Shown piece after piece: positions 17,180-24,857 of a stretch of DNA of 24,857 nucleotides. Source of the DNA: Pseudomonadota bacterium (lineage in GTDB: Bacteria; Pseudomonadota; Alphaproteobacteria; Azospirillales; Azospirillaceae); contig JAEYOB010000353.1 in the NCBI GenBank assembly GCA_023412175.1, forward strand, positions 1-24,857. The letters are read 5' to 3'. The notes beneath the pieces were generated by a model, which was given only the letters and a program-made list of their open reading frames with translations, was not told the DNA's origin and did no database searches. The stretch's first letter is position 1. Every line of letters begins with the position of its first letter. The translations under genes were made by a program, and so were the position numbers.

Positions 17180-19261
17180 ATGGCTATGAGCGAATTGCCC
17201 AACCGACGTTCCTCCGTCTGCATTGCGACACCTGAATTCCACGGTCTGCCCGGCAGCGGCGGCATTGGCACGGCGTTCGGCGGATTGGCCGAAACGCTGG
17301 CTGCGGCGGGACATGCGGTTACCGTGCTGCACGCTGGTGAACCGGTGCCGGAGCCGGTGTTCCGTGCCCTGGCGGCCAGGATGCGCGCGCAGGGGGTGGA
17401 TTTGGTGGCGTTGCCGGCCGGGCCGGAGCCGCAGGGTTGCGGTGGCCCTTCCGGGCTCTCGTACCGTGTCTTTCGCTGGTTGGCCGAGCGGCCGTTCGAC
17501 GTGGTGCACTTCGCCGACTGGATGGGGCTCGGCTACTGGGCGGGCGTTGCGAAGCGGCAAGGGCTCGCCTTCGGCGGCGCAACGTTGGTCATAGGGCTGC
17601 ACGGGCCGTCACGCTGGGTACGGAGCGCGGCAAGATCCTCCCTGAAGGGGCATGGCGAGCTGGAAGCCGATCTCATCGAGCGCGGCAGCATCGAACAGGC
17701 GGACGCCGTGGTGAGTCCGAGCGCCTACATGCTCGATTGGGTGCGGCGTGCCGGGTGGCAGCCGCCGGCCGACGCCATGGTGCTTCCGAACATCCTGCCG
17801 GCGGTCCAGGCGGAAGCGCGGGCCTCCGCCGGGCCGATACGCGAAATCGTCTTCTTCGGGCGCCTTGAGGAGCGCAAGGGTGTGTCGCTGTTCTGTGACG
17901 CTCTTGATCGCATGGCCTCCAGCCTGGGTGACGGTGTGCGCGTGACGTTTCTCGGCGGGACGGCACCGGTTGACGGCGAGGACGGCGCCGCCTATGTCCG
18001 CCGCCGCAGTGCGGCCTGGCCGGTTCCCGTCACTCTGATCAACGATTTCCCGTCTGCCGAAGCGTTGGCTTATCTGGCGGAGGGAGGGCGGCTTGCGGTC
18101 ATTCCGTCACTGGGCGAGAACCTGCCCTGCACGGTGGCGGAGTGCATCGCGCTCGGGGTGCCGTTCCTGGCCAGCGCCGTCGGGGGCACGCCGGAACTGG
18201 TGGACGACCGCGACGCGGCGCGCGTGCTCTTTGCGCCGACGGCGGACGCCTTGGCCGGGAGCCTCCGGCGCGCTCTGGACGAGGGGGTGAAGCCGGCGGG
18301 TCCCCGGCATGCGCGGGAAGAGATCGCGGCGCGCTGGTCGGGCTGGCATGCCGACCGGAGCAATCGATTGCCGCAGGACCGGCCCCGGCCTGCCATTGCA
18401 AGGGATCCATCCCAGGCGGGAGAGTATGTCCTGGTCGCCGAAGCAGGCGTTGCGGTAGCGGATGAGGCCCTGGCGCGGTTCGTCGCGCCGGCTGCCGGCG
18501 CTACGGGAGCGGTGGTGCTCGCTGGTGCGCTGGAGACGGAGGAAAGCCTGCGACTGGCTCCGACCGCATCGACCGCGCTGGCTATGGTCCGGGATATCGT
18601 CGGTCCGGGGCCGCTGATCGTTCGTCGCGACCGGCTCGCCGGCATGCCCCAGCCTTCAGAGGGAAGCGCGGCACGGCAGGAATGGCTTGCCCGGTTGCTG
18701 TTCGACGGAGAGCGCATCGAGACGATTCCGTTTGCGCTCGGGCGCACCGATGGGAGCTGGGCTGCCCATCCGCCGCTTTCGCCCGCGGATCGGTTGGCTG
18801 CGTTCCGGAGTGCTGCGCCGGCGGCGGTCGGGGACCTTGCCGGGCTCACGGCCGTGTTCGCCGAGCAGGCGCAGCGGGCCGAGGCGGACCGGTTGCGCTT
18901 GGCCGCGGAATGCGGGGATGCGATTAGGGAGCGCAACGGATTCGCTCTGGAGCTCGAGTGCGTGGCAATGGAGGCGCATGCGCAGAACGCCTTCTGGCGC
19001 GCGCGGCTTGCCGGTCTTCTGGCGTCATGGTCCTGGCGCGTGACGGAGGAATTGCGTTTACGCTTTGGCGGGGTTGGCCGTCAGGCGCTTGCCGCCATGC
19101 CTCCTGAGCGGGCTGTGGACATGGTGCTCGGTTCGGTCTGGTGGGACGTCGCCGCGCCGGTCCGTTTGGCGGTACGGGCTCTGCGCCGGCTCTCGGGCCG
19201 AAGGAAAGCAGCCAAGCCGGTGACGAACACCCGATCTCTTCCAGGTTCCACGGCACAATAA
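17180..19261 (+). CDS. large GT4-type glycosyltransferase with long C-terminal region (693 aa)
   Basis: Residues 1 to about 380 form a GT-B glycosyltransferase. It starts SVCIATPEFHGLPGSGGIGT with the glycine-rich donor loop. It continues with VVHFADWMG (108-116), IVFFGRLEERKGVSLF (223-238) and SLGENLPCTVAECIALGVPF, with E313 and E321 spaced x7. Residues about 395-560 (including GPLIVRRDRLAGM and ARQEWLARLLFDGERIETIP) loosely recall the second half of a GT2-type domain. I see no DxD there, so it may be degenerate; this is inference. Residues about 560-690 are helical and Arg/Ala-rich. Start codons at 17180 and 17186 are both possible and neither has a good Shine-Dalgarno. It converges on the methyltransferase gene. 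Confidence 0.87.
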   Translation: MAMSELPNRRSSVCIATPEFHGLPGSGGIGTAFGGLAETLAAAGHAVTVLHAGEPVPEPVFRALAARMRAQGVDLVALPAGPEPQGCGGPSGLSYRVFRWLAERPFDVVHFADWMGLGYWAGVAKRQGLAFGGATLVIGLHGPSRWVRSAARSSLKGHGELEADLIERGSIEQADAVVSPSAYMLDWVRRAGWQPPADAMVLPNILPAVQAEARASAGPIREIVFFGRLEERKGVSLFCDALDRMASSLGDGVRVTFLGGTAPVDGEDGAAYVRRRSAAWPVPVTLINDFPSAEALAYLAEGGRLAVIPSLGENLPCTVAECIALGVPFLASAVGGTPELVDDRDAARVLFAPTADALAGSLRRALDEGVKPAGPRHAREEIAARWSGWHADRSNRLPQDRPRPAIARDPSQAGEYVLVAEAGVAVADEALARFVAPAAGATGAVVLAGALETEESLRLAPTASTALAMVRDIVGPGPLIVRRDRLAGMPQPSEGSAARQEWLARLLFDGERIETIPFALGRTDGSWAAHPPLSPADRLAAFRSAAPAAVGDLAGLTAVFAEQAQRAEADRLRLAAECGDAIRERNGFALELECVAMEAHAQNAFWRARLAGLLASWSWRVTEELRLRFGGVGRQALAAMPPERAVDMVLGSVWWDVAAPVRLAVRALRRLSGRRKAAKPVTNTRSLPGSTAQ

Positions 19262-19274
19262 GGAAAAGGTGGTA

Positions 19275-19304
19275 GAGGGGGTTGCGCTGTTGGTGCACCC
19301 CCTC
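19275..19304. terminator. hairpin between convergent genes
   Basis: GAGGGGGT and ACCCCCTC make a perfect 8-bp stem with a 14-nt loop, 13 nt after the 693-aa gene. On the - strand it is followed by TACCACCTTTTCC, so it fits a terminator for the methyltransferase/rmlA transcript and may act in both directions. Confidence 0.5.
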
Positions 19305-19350
19305 CAATTGAAAACAAAACGAACCCTCTGAAACACGCAAGGCATTCCTT

Positions 19351-19377
19351 GGCCGCGGAGCAGGCATCTCCGCGGCC
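19351..19377. terminator. second hairpin between convergent genes
   Basis: GGCCGCGGAG and CTCCGCGGCC form a perfect 10-bp stem with a 7-nt loop, 69 nt after the methyltransferase stop on the - strand. There is only a weak T-rich tail (ATCTTCG) on the + side. With the hairpin at 19275-19304 it gives a two-part terminator zone. Confidence 0.45.
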
Positions 19378-19446
19378 ATCTTCGTAAGTGGAGCGCCGTG
19401 CCTGTGTTTCATCTTCCGGAAGAGGTAAGCTTCCGGAGTGAAAGCG

Positions 19447-20286
19447 TTAACGCGTGAGGGCGGGTTCTGGTGCGGCCGGGTCGGTGTGGCGCAGTACCCA
19501 GATTTGTTCCTTTCCCGGTCCGGGGGCGCTTCCTTGGAAATCCCCGTTGAGCGTCTCGACTGCCAGCCCCGACAGCTCGAAGAGATAGCGCAATTCCTGC
19601 TGCGTGCCCCAACGGTAGGTGAGGGTCTCCTCGCTCTCGGCGACGACGCTGCCGTCCGGACGGACGACGCGGTACTGGATTACGTTGACGATGGTTTGGT
19701 GCGCGGGGTCGGCGCGACGCTCCAGCACGCGGTAATGCAGCGTCTCCCCCGTGCGCGCCTGTGTGATCTGCATGCCCCCCGTGTCCGGGCCGGTGCTGCC
19801 GTGACCGGCGATGAGGTCCGCCGACGGCTCGATCATGTGCAGCACTAGGCGCCCATCCGGGGGCATGTGCCGCTTCAGGGACCGGAGGGCGTTGCGCTGC
19901 TGCTCGGGCGTGAGCAGGTGGTTGAAGCCGCGGTAGGTGACGATGACGAGCGGGAAGCGTTCCCCGAGGTCGAACTCCGTCATGTCCTGTCGGAGCAGAC
20001 GTACCCGTGAGCCGACCTCCGCAGGATAACGAGCGCGTTTGGCTTCCGCCTGCTCCAGCATGGCCGGCGACAGGTCCAGGCCGACCACGGAGTGTCCGGC
20101 TTCTGCCAGTGCCCACGTCACGCGGCCGGTGCCCGCGGCGACATCCAGCACCGGCCCTCCCTGCCTTTCGGCCAGCGTCCGATAGAACAGGATTTCTCCG
20201 GGATTGGCCTTGATGGTGTTCTCGATGAAGTCGTAGGTGAGGGCGCTCAGGCTCTGTTTATCGTAGTATTGGAATTGGCGGGGCAT
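19447..20286 (-). CDS. class I SAM-dependent methyltransferase
   Basis: This 279-aa Rossmann-fold methyltransferase has motif I PVLDVAAGTGR (45-55), the acidic ribose-binding D71 in VVGLDLSPAML, and RQDMTEFDL (99-107). A C-terminal beta-rich part (about 170-270) carries ETLTYRWGTQQELRYLFELS and LNGDFQG, as in small-molecule and sugar methyltransferases. The ATG at 20286 lies 25 nt after the rmlA stop, so it is the second gene of an rmlA transcript. Methylation of a deoxysugar residue or precursor is a fair guess from position; the sequence does not prove the substrate. Confidence 0.88.
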   Translation of the reverse strand: MPRQFQYYDKQSLSALTYDFIENTIKANPGEILFYRTLAERQGGPVLDVAAGTGRVTWALAEAGHSVVGLDLSPAMLEQAEAKRARYPAEVGSRVRLLRQDMTEFDLGERFPLVIVTYRGFNHLLTPEQQRNALRSLKRHMPPDGRLVLHMIEPSADLIAGHGSTGPDTGGMQITQARTGETLHYRVLERRADPAHQTIVNVIQYRVVRPDGSVVAESEETLTYRWGTQQELRYLFELSGLAVETLNGDFQGSAPGPGKEQIWVLRHTDPAAPEPALTR

Positions 20287-20311
20287 CTCCGCTCTCGTCT
20301 CAATGGAACGG

Positions 20312-21208
20312 TCAATCGTCGGACCGGCTGAATTGCCCTTCGCTGCTGTGCACGACCTTCATGAGGTACTTGCCGTATTCGTTTTTGATGAGCGGCTTGG
20401 CGAGACGCTCCAGATCCTCGGTGGTGATCAGCTTCTGGTGGAAGGCGATCTCCTCCAGGCAGGCGATCTTGAGCCCCTGGCGCTGCTCTACGGTCTGGAC
20501 GAACTGCGAGGCTGCGATCAGGCTGTCGTGCGTTCCGGTGTCGAGCCATGCATAGCCGCGCCCCAGCTGTTCGACCCGGAGCGTTCCGGCGTCGAGATAG
20601 CGCCGGTTCACGTCGGTGATCTCCAGTTCGCCGCGGTGCGACGGCTTCACCTCGGACGCAACATCGACGACGGTGTTGTCGTAGAAGTACAGTCCGGTCA
20701 CCGCGAAGTTGGAGCGGGGCTGCGCCGGCTTCTCTTCGATGCTGATAGCCTGGCCGCTCTGGTTGAACTCCACCACGCCGTAACGCTCGGGGTCGCTGAC
20801 CTGATAGCCGAAGACGGTTGCCCCGGTTTCCTGCCCCGCTGCGCGTTTGAGCAGGTGCTCCAATCCGTGGCCGTAAAAGATGTTGTCGCCGAGGATCAGG
20901 CAGCAGCTGCTGTTCCCGATGAACTCGCGCCCGATCAGGAACGCCTGCGCCAGTCCCTCGGGCCTTGGTTGAACCGCATACTGGATGTTGATGCCCCACT
21001 GCCCGCCATCCTTGAGCAGTTCCTGGAACAGAGAACTGTCCTGCGGCGTGGTGATGATCAGGACGTCCCGGATTCCGGCCATCATCAGCACGGAAAGGGG
21101 ATAGTAGATCATCGGCTTGTCGTAGATGGGCAGGAGCTGCTTGCTCACGACGTGCGTGACTGGGTAGAGGCGGGTACCGGAGCCGCCTGCCAGTATGATG
21201 CCTTTCAT
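20312..21208 (-). CDS. rmlA: glucose-1-phosphate thymidylyltransferase
   Basis: The first step of dTDP-L-rhamnose synthesis: dTTP plus glucose-1-phosphate gives dTDP-glucose. The 298-aa nucleotidyltransferase has [11 protein letters not shown] (6-16), K24 or so in [20 protein letters not shown], the metal-binding D108 in LILGDN, and IEEKPAQP (157-164). I chose the ATG at 21208 because the protein then opens [13 protein letters not shown] and AAGGGA lies just upstream; an upstream in-frame codon at 21226 would add six residues. It lies on the same strand as rmlCBD but 8-9 kb away, paired with a methyltransferase gene. Confidence 0.97.
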   Translation of the reverse strand: MKGIILAGGSGTRLYPVTHVVSKQLLPIYDKPMIYYPLSVLMMAGIRDVLIITTPQDSSLFQELLKDGGQWGINIQYAVQPRPEGLAQAFLIGREFIGNSSCCLILGDNIFYGHGLEHLLKRAAGQETGATVFGYQVSDPERYGVVEFNQSGQAISIEEKPAQPRSNFAVTGLYFYDNTVVDVASEVKPSHRGELEITDVNRRYLDAGTLRVEQLGRGYAWLDTGTHDSLIAASQFVQTVEQRQGLKIACLEEIAFHQKLITTEDLERLAKPLIKNEYGKYLMKVVHSSEGQFSRSDD

Positions 21209-21756
21209 GTCCCTTGCGCCTCGCATCCATCAAAGCCTCCATGGCTATAGCCGACTGGAGCCTGGGAATGAAGCGAAACTGCGCCCTGCGAATGATGGGA
21301 GCAATGTGACGCAGCAGCGCACGCATTGCGAGCGGATCGCCATGGGCGCTGACGTGAACGCCGAGGACGGCGCCATAAATAGGTTGCCCAAAGGGAGGCC
21401 GGCGCCGCCGGCGTTGTTAAGTCTTTCCATTTGCACGGCAGCGCAACCGGTTCGACGGAGGGCGACACGGTTCGATCGGAGTGCTGGCATCCGGTGCTGC
21501 TATCGAGGGAAACGGACTTTCGCCGGTGTCTTCATCGCCATCGCCGGGGCGTTTCGATAGTTAGAAATGGTAATTTCCATGACTGCAGGAAGCGGTTTGG
21601 ATGGCGCCTGATCGCACTCATCGGTCAGAATTGCTCGCCATTCTCCGTGTGCGATCCCGGAATGTTGCTCTTCATGAGGATGTGAGTCACAATGTCAACA
21701 ACCCATAAGGGTTTATATGATTCTGTCCTTCCGGAAGGGTGGCTGAGGGTATCGGC
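21209..21756. other. divergent intergenic region between rmlA and the metalloprotease gene
   Basis: These 548 nt carry no convincing gene. They should hold the leftward rmlA promoter and the rightward protease promoter. Near the right end are TATGAT (21716-21721), a good -10 without a convincing -35, and a 12-nt perfect palindrome CCTTCCGGAAGG (21727-21738). GAAAT-GGTA-ATTTC near 21565 is another small inverted repeat. Composition is lower in GC towards the protease gene. Confidence 0.55.
21727..21738. promoter_or_regulatory. 12-nt palindrome before the protease gene, possible operator
   Basis: The perfect palindrome CCTTCCGGAAGG ends 18 nt before the chosen ATG at 21757 and just after a TATGAT -10-like box. 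A near-identical palindrome TCTTCCGGAAGA lies at 19412-19423 in the other intergenic zone. A repressor site is possible but unproven. Confidence 0.3.
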
Positions 21757-23076
21757 ATGAACAATTCCGGAAGTGATATCGTTAACGCACTTGCGCACAG
21801 CAATACCGCCCGCTGGAATTACGGCCAACCCTATGGTGCTCCCGTAGCAATCAGCTATTCGTTCATGGAAAGGTTGCCAGACTACTATTTCGGCAGCTTT
21901 ACCGGTTTCCGGACCTTCAACGAAACGATGAGGGTATCAGCCCGGCAGGCGCTGTCCTCTTGGGAAAGAGCCGCCAACATTACGTTCGTGGAAGTTTCGG
22001 ATGCCGGCAGTGGTGGGCAAATCCGCTTCGGCGCCAGCAGACTCTCCAACTCCGAGCAGGCCCGCGCCTATTTCCCGAGCGGTTACAACGCGGGAATCGA
22101 CGGCGATGTCTGGATGAACGCATCTATCTCGGGGAATTTTTCTCCGACGCCCGGTAGCTACCCCTACGAAGTTTTGCTTCACGAAATCGGCCATGCCCTG
22201 GGCCTCAAGCATCCTGGCAACTACAATGCCGGCGGTGGCCGAATGCCCGGCCCCTTTCTGCCGTCCGCACTGGACAATACGAACAATACGGTGATGTCCT
22301 ACAACAATGTTGGGGGCTACAAAACCGACATCGGCCCTTATGACCGATTGGCCATTGGGTATCTTTACGGTCCGCGGCTTCCTGGAGCCATTGGTAACTT
22401 GACTAGCTATGGCAATGGCGACGACGTCGTCACCGGCGACTCCGCGGCCAATTTCCTCGTCGGAAATGGTGGCAACGACCATTTGATCGGCCGGGCCGGC
22501 AATGACGGCCTCCTGGGAGGGGACGGGCACGACCGGCTGGAGGGCGGCGATGGCAACGACACCATCAACGGTAACCAAGGCTCGGATTTCGTCTTTGGCG
22601 GTTCGGGCAACGACAGCGTGCGCGGCGGCAAGGACGCCGACGCGGTCTACGGTGACGATGGAAATGACGATGTCTATGGCGATATGGGCAATGATCTCGT
22701 GAGCGGCGGGCCCGGATACGATACGCTGCATGGCGGCCGGGACGACGATACGCTTCTTGGCGGGGACGGCGGTGACGAGCTGTGGGGCGACAGGGGCAAC
22801 GACACGCTGACCGGCGGTGCCGGCTTCGACTGGTTCCGGTTCACGTCCGACAGTGGGCACGACGTGATCACCGATTTCGATGTGGTCAGGGACTGGCTGA
22901 CTGTATCCTCCCGGATCAACGGTATGGCCATCCTGTCCAAGTCGGACCTCATGACGCGCATGACTGACACGGCTCCAGGCTGCCTTGTCGATTTCGGCAA
23001 CGGCAACGACGTTTTGTTGCTGAACATCAAAAAATCGCAGCTTTCAAGCGAAGACATCTACATTTCGTACCTCTGA
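21757..23076 (+). CDS. serralysin-like M10 metalloprotease with RTX repeats
   Basis: This 439-aa protein is a secreted zinc protease of the M10B type. The zinc site HEIGHALGLKH has H142, E143, H146 and H152, and the Met-turn VMSY is at M180. From about 209 to 350 there are some fifteen calcium-binding RTX nonapeptides (GGxGxDxLx). The final domain has DSGHDVITDFD, as in proteins exported by type I systems, and the extreme C-terminus EDIYISYL resembles their hydrophobic secretion signal. There is no Sec signal peptide, as expected. I chose ATG 21757 because GAGGG lies 7 nt upstream; a GTG at 21739 also fits the frame. Export probably uses a type I system like the HlyD one at the left edge. Confidence 0.93.
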   Translation: MNNSGSDIVNALAHSNTARWNYGQPYGAPVAISYSFMERLPDYYFGSFTGFRTFNETMRVSARQALSSWERAANITFVEVSDAGSGGQIRFGASRLSNSEQARAYFPSGYNAGIDGDVWMNASISGNFSPTPGSYPYEVLLHEIGHALGLKHPGNYNAGGGRMPGPFLPSALDNTNNTVMSYNNVGGYKTDIGPYDRLAIGYLYGPRLPGAIGNLTSYGNGDDVVTGDSAANFLVGNGGNDHLIGRAGNDGLLGGDGHDRLEGGDGNDTINGNQGSDFVFGGSGNDSVRGGKDADAVYGDDGNDDVYGDMGNDLVSGGPGYDTLHGGRDDDTLLGGDGGDELWGDRGNDTLTGGAGFDWFRFTSDSGHDVITDFDVVRDWLTVSSRINGMAILSKSDLMTRMTDTAPGCLVDFGNGNDVLLLNIKKSQLSSEDIYISYL

Positions 23077-23093
23077 ACGGGTCGTGCCGTGCG

Positions 23094-23117
23094 AATCGGC
23101 CCCCCGGGCCGATTTTC
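23094..23117 (+). terminator. intrinsic terminator of the metalloprotease gene
   Basis: A perfect 9-bp stem AATCGGCCC/GGGCCGATT with a 3-nt loop, followed by TT then C, starts 17 nt after the protease stop. It implies that the gene is transcribed alone. Confidence 0.7.
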
Positions 23118-23232
23118 ATCCTGTGAGAAACAGCAGCTGCATGCGGAGCGCGTTTGCGCGCTATGCTCATGATGCCGGTGTTACGCCGGTCATCACGCGG
23201 CACGGCAACCACGTAAGCACTGCCCTTGTCCC

Positions 23233-24129
23233 ATGTTCGATTTCCAGATAACCCAGGTCGCCATCAACGGCTATCACCACACATTCAGCGAACTGGTCGC
23301 CACTCTGGGGCACAGCGCGGCGGAGCTGGGTTTGCGGACGCGGGGCAGAATGGTGGTTGCCCACGAAGCCGTGGATGTGATCACCGACGCGGCGGTGAAT
23401 GTGCTGGTTGGCGACCTGGCCTACACCGCGCCTCTCCTGCGCGACGCCATGGCGGGCAAGCCGTTCGTCGTATGGCAGCTTGAGCCGCTGGCGCGTTCCG
23501 TCGGGCTGGCGTCGACGCACCCCGAATACCTTGCCTTGCTGCGCAAGGCGGTGCGGGTATGGGACTACAACGCCGGCAATATCGCCAAACTGCATGAGTG
23601 GGGCGTCACGCGGACGGCCTTGCTCCCCTTTGGCCATCATCGCGTGCTTGAGACGGTGTCCCAGGTTTCGGACAAGGACATCGACGTCTGCTTCTTCGGT
23701 TGCCTGACGAAGCGCCGCCGCGAGGTGCTGAACGCGTTGGAGCAGGTTGGCCTTGTCATCGTCGCTCGTGAGAAATGCTATGGAACGGAGCGCGATGCGC
23801 TCATCGGCCGTTCGCGCATTGCCCTGAACATCCATGGGTATGACGACCTGCCGATACTGGAGGAGGCCCGGCTTTCCTTTCTGCTGGCGAATCGCTGCTT
23901 TGTCGTTTCCGAGGAATCGGATCACAATCCCTATGGGGATGGCGTGATCTTCACGCCGTACGACCGCATCGTCGAAACGTGCCGGCACTGGTTGGCCCAG
24001 TCATCCGAAGCCCGGCTGGCCGTCGCCGGGCAGGGCCATGCGGCGCTCCGTCGCCGTCCCTTCCTCGCCAGCCTGTCCGCCGCATACAAGGATGCGCGGG
24101 CTGCCGTCTCGGATGCCATGGCGGGATGA
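23233..24129 (+). CDS. CgeB-like glycosyltransferase-family protein (298 aa)
   Basis: This protein resembles the CgeB/Glyco_trans_1_2 branch of GT-B glycosyltransferases. The best evidence is the stretch RSRIALNIHGYDDLPILEEA followed by RLSFLLANRCFVVSEESDHN (about 197-236), the conserved second-lobe core of that family. Before it are VDITDAAVNVL-like N-lobe strands and DIDVCFFGCLTKRRREVLNA, which begins the second Rossmann lobe. The ATG at 23233 has no strong Shine-Dalgarno. A terminator separates it from the protease gene, so it has its own promoter within the 115 nt from 23118 to 23232. It converges on the RTX gene. Sugar and acceptor are unknown. Confidence 0.82.
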   Translation: MFDFQITQVAINGYHHTFSELVATLGHSAAELGLRTRGRMVVAHEAVDVITDAAVNVLVGDLAYTAPLLRDAMAGKPFVVWQLEPLARSVGLASTHPEYLALLRKAVRVWDYNAGNIAKLHEWGVTRTALLPFGHHRVLETVSQVSDKDIDVCFFGCLTKRRREVLNALEQVGLVIVAREKCYGTERDALIGRSRIALNIHGYDDLPILEEARLSFLLANRCFVVSEESDHNPYGDGVIFTPYDRIVETCRHWLAQSSEARLAVAGQGHAALRRRPFLASLSAAYKDARAAVSDAMAG

Positions 24130-24192
24130 GGGCAAAGCTCCGCTGCCGAAGACTCTGCCCCTCGAAGCCGGGAACTGCCAGTTGAACGCCGG

Positions 24193-24857
24193 TTATCCCG
24201 TCACGAACCAGTCCGTCGAGACTTGGTCCGCCTGCACGCCGGTCAGCGTCACACTGTCGTCATCGCTGAAGCTGATGACGGCGTGCCCCGCGGCATTCGC
24301 TCCGACCTTGTAAGTGATGGCGGACGACGGCCGGATGCGATCCCCCTCCGCTGCGTTGAAATCGGCGATGGCGTCATGGCCGCTGCCTGCATCGAAGGAG
24401 AAGATGTCGGCGCCGATCCCTCCCGCCATGACGTCGTTGCCTCTGTCGCCCCAGAGCACGTCGTCGCCGGCCTGCCCGAAAAGCACGTCGTCCCCCTGAC
24501 CGCCGCGGAGCGTGTCCGCTCCGGCCCCGCCGTCGAGGGCATCGGCGCCCATGCCGCCGAGGAGGAGGTCGCCGCCGTCTCCGCCGGCCAGGGTGTCGTT
24601 GCCCATGTCGCCGCTGAGGTTGTCGGCGCCGTCCCCACCGTCCAGCAGGTCCCCGCTCTGGCCGCCGTACAGCAGGTCGTTGCCGGCGTTCCCGTACAGC
24701 GTGTCGGCTCCCTGGTTGCCGTACAGGAAATCAATCCCTTCGCCGCCCAGCAGCAAGTCGTCCCCGATGTCGCCGCTCAGCCAGTCGTTGCCGTCGCCGC
24801 CGTCCAGGATGTCGGAGTCGTTTCCGCCATACAGCGTATCGCCGCCCGCCCCACCGA
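24193..24857 (-). CDS. RTX (hemolysin-type calcium-binding repeat) protein, C-terminal part
   Basis: The frame is open to the window edge, so only the last 221 residues are visible and the start lies beyond 24857. About fifteen tandem RTX nonapeptides (GGxGxDxLx) are followed by a terminal domain with FDAGSGHDAIADFN and a C-terminus ending STDWFVTG. Such proteins bind calcium outside the cell and leave through type I secretion using an uncleaved C-terminal signal. The last repeats and end domain read like those of the protease at 21757-23076 (WGDRGND, then SGHD and xDF), so the two share an ancestry in this part. The N-terminal domain that would give its function, such as adhesin or enzyme, is not seen. 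Confidence 0.93.
   Translation of the reverse strand, partial: GGAGGDTLYGGNDSDILDGGDGNDWLSGDIGDDLLLGGEGIDFLYGNQGADTLYGNAGNDLLYGGQSGDLLDGGDGADNLSGDMGNDTLAGGDGGDLLLGGMGADALDGGAGADTLRGGQGDDVLFGQAGDDVLWGDRGNDVMAGGIGADIFSFDAGSGHDAIADFNAAEGDRIRPSSAITYKVGANAAGHAVISFSDDDSVTLTGVQADQVSTDWFVTG

Noticed and set aside
16705..17602. Two - strand frames through the AT-rich gap
   Set aside because: The product changes from Arg/Pro-rich to Lys/Asn/Ile-rich exactly where base composition changes, as noncoding DNA would, and one overlaps the 693-aa gene.
22400..22800. Short tandem periodicity looking like a repeat array or CRISPR
   Set aside because: The 27-nt periodicity is explained by RTX nonapeptide codons in a coding gene; the units are degenerate and there are no spacers. 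The same holds for 24400-24857.

Overview
The window is GC-rich DNA with dense, mostly back-to-back genes and looks like an alphaproteobacterium. The adaptor, RTX and glycosyltransferase style suggests Rhodospirillales, perhaps Azospirillum; that placement is inference from general appearance, as no rRNA or other marker gene is present. It is a surface-glycan (exopolysaccharide, O-antigen or capsule) biosynthesis locus bracketed by type I secretion genes.

Left edge (1-2182, + strand): the C-terminal part of an HlyD-type membrane-fusion protein, followed closely by a Sel1-repeat protein. Next (2238-12253, all - strand) comes a nine-gene run that reads leftward: rmlC, rmlB, rmlD, two GT4-type glycosyltransferases, gmd, fcl, a TPR-GT9-like glycosyltransferase and a last GT4 glycosyltransferase. 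Most junctions are 3-7 nt gaps or short overlaps, so it is probably one operon, with possible breaks in the 99-nt rmlC-rmlB, 103-nt rmlD-GT and 62-nt GT-gmd gaps.

Middle (12453-16355): an uncharacterised 279-aa protein diverges from rmlC. It converges on an uncharacterised 97-aa protein, which in turn diverges from a TviB/WbpA-type UDP-HexNAc 6-dehydrogenase. That gene converges, with overlapping 3' ends, on a third GT4 enzyme that is a clear paralogue of the one at 6612-7817. A gene-free stretch of about 820 bp (16356-17179) follows. It holds a perfect 13-bp hairpin plus T-tract, a plausible upstream promoter (candidate small RNA), and an island of strikingly AT-rich DNA.

Right part (17180-24857): a 693-aa glycosyltransferase with a long C-terminal half; a convergent pair rmlA/methyltransferase (- strand); a serralysin-like M10 metalloprotease with RTX repeats and its own terminator; a CgeB-like glycosyltransferase; and the C-terminal part of another RTX repeat protein on the - strand.

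How it works together: RmlA-B-D-C supply dTDP-L-rhamnose, Gmd-Fcl supply GDP-L-fucose, and the TviB-like enzyme supplies a UDP-HexNAc uronic acid. Six or more glycosyltransferases and a methyltransferase would assemble and decorate the glycan. No Wzx flippase, Wzy polymerase, ABC exporter or initiating glycosyltransferase is visible, so export and polymerisation must be encoded elsewhere. The HlyD adaptor would serve RTX substrates such as the two at the right edge, though this pairing is inferred from context only.
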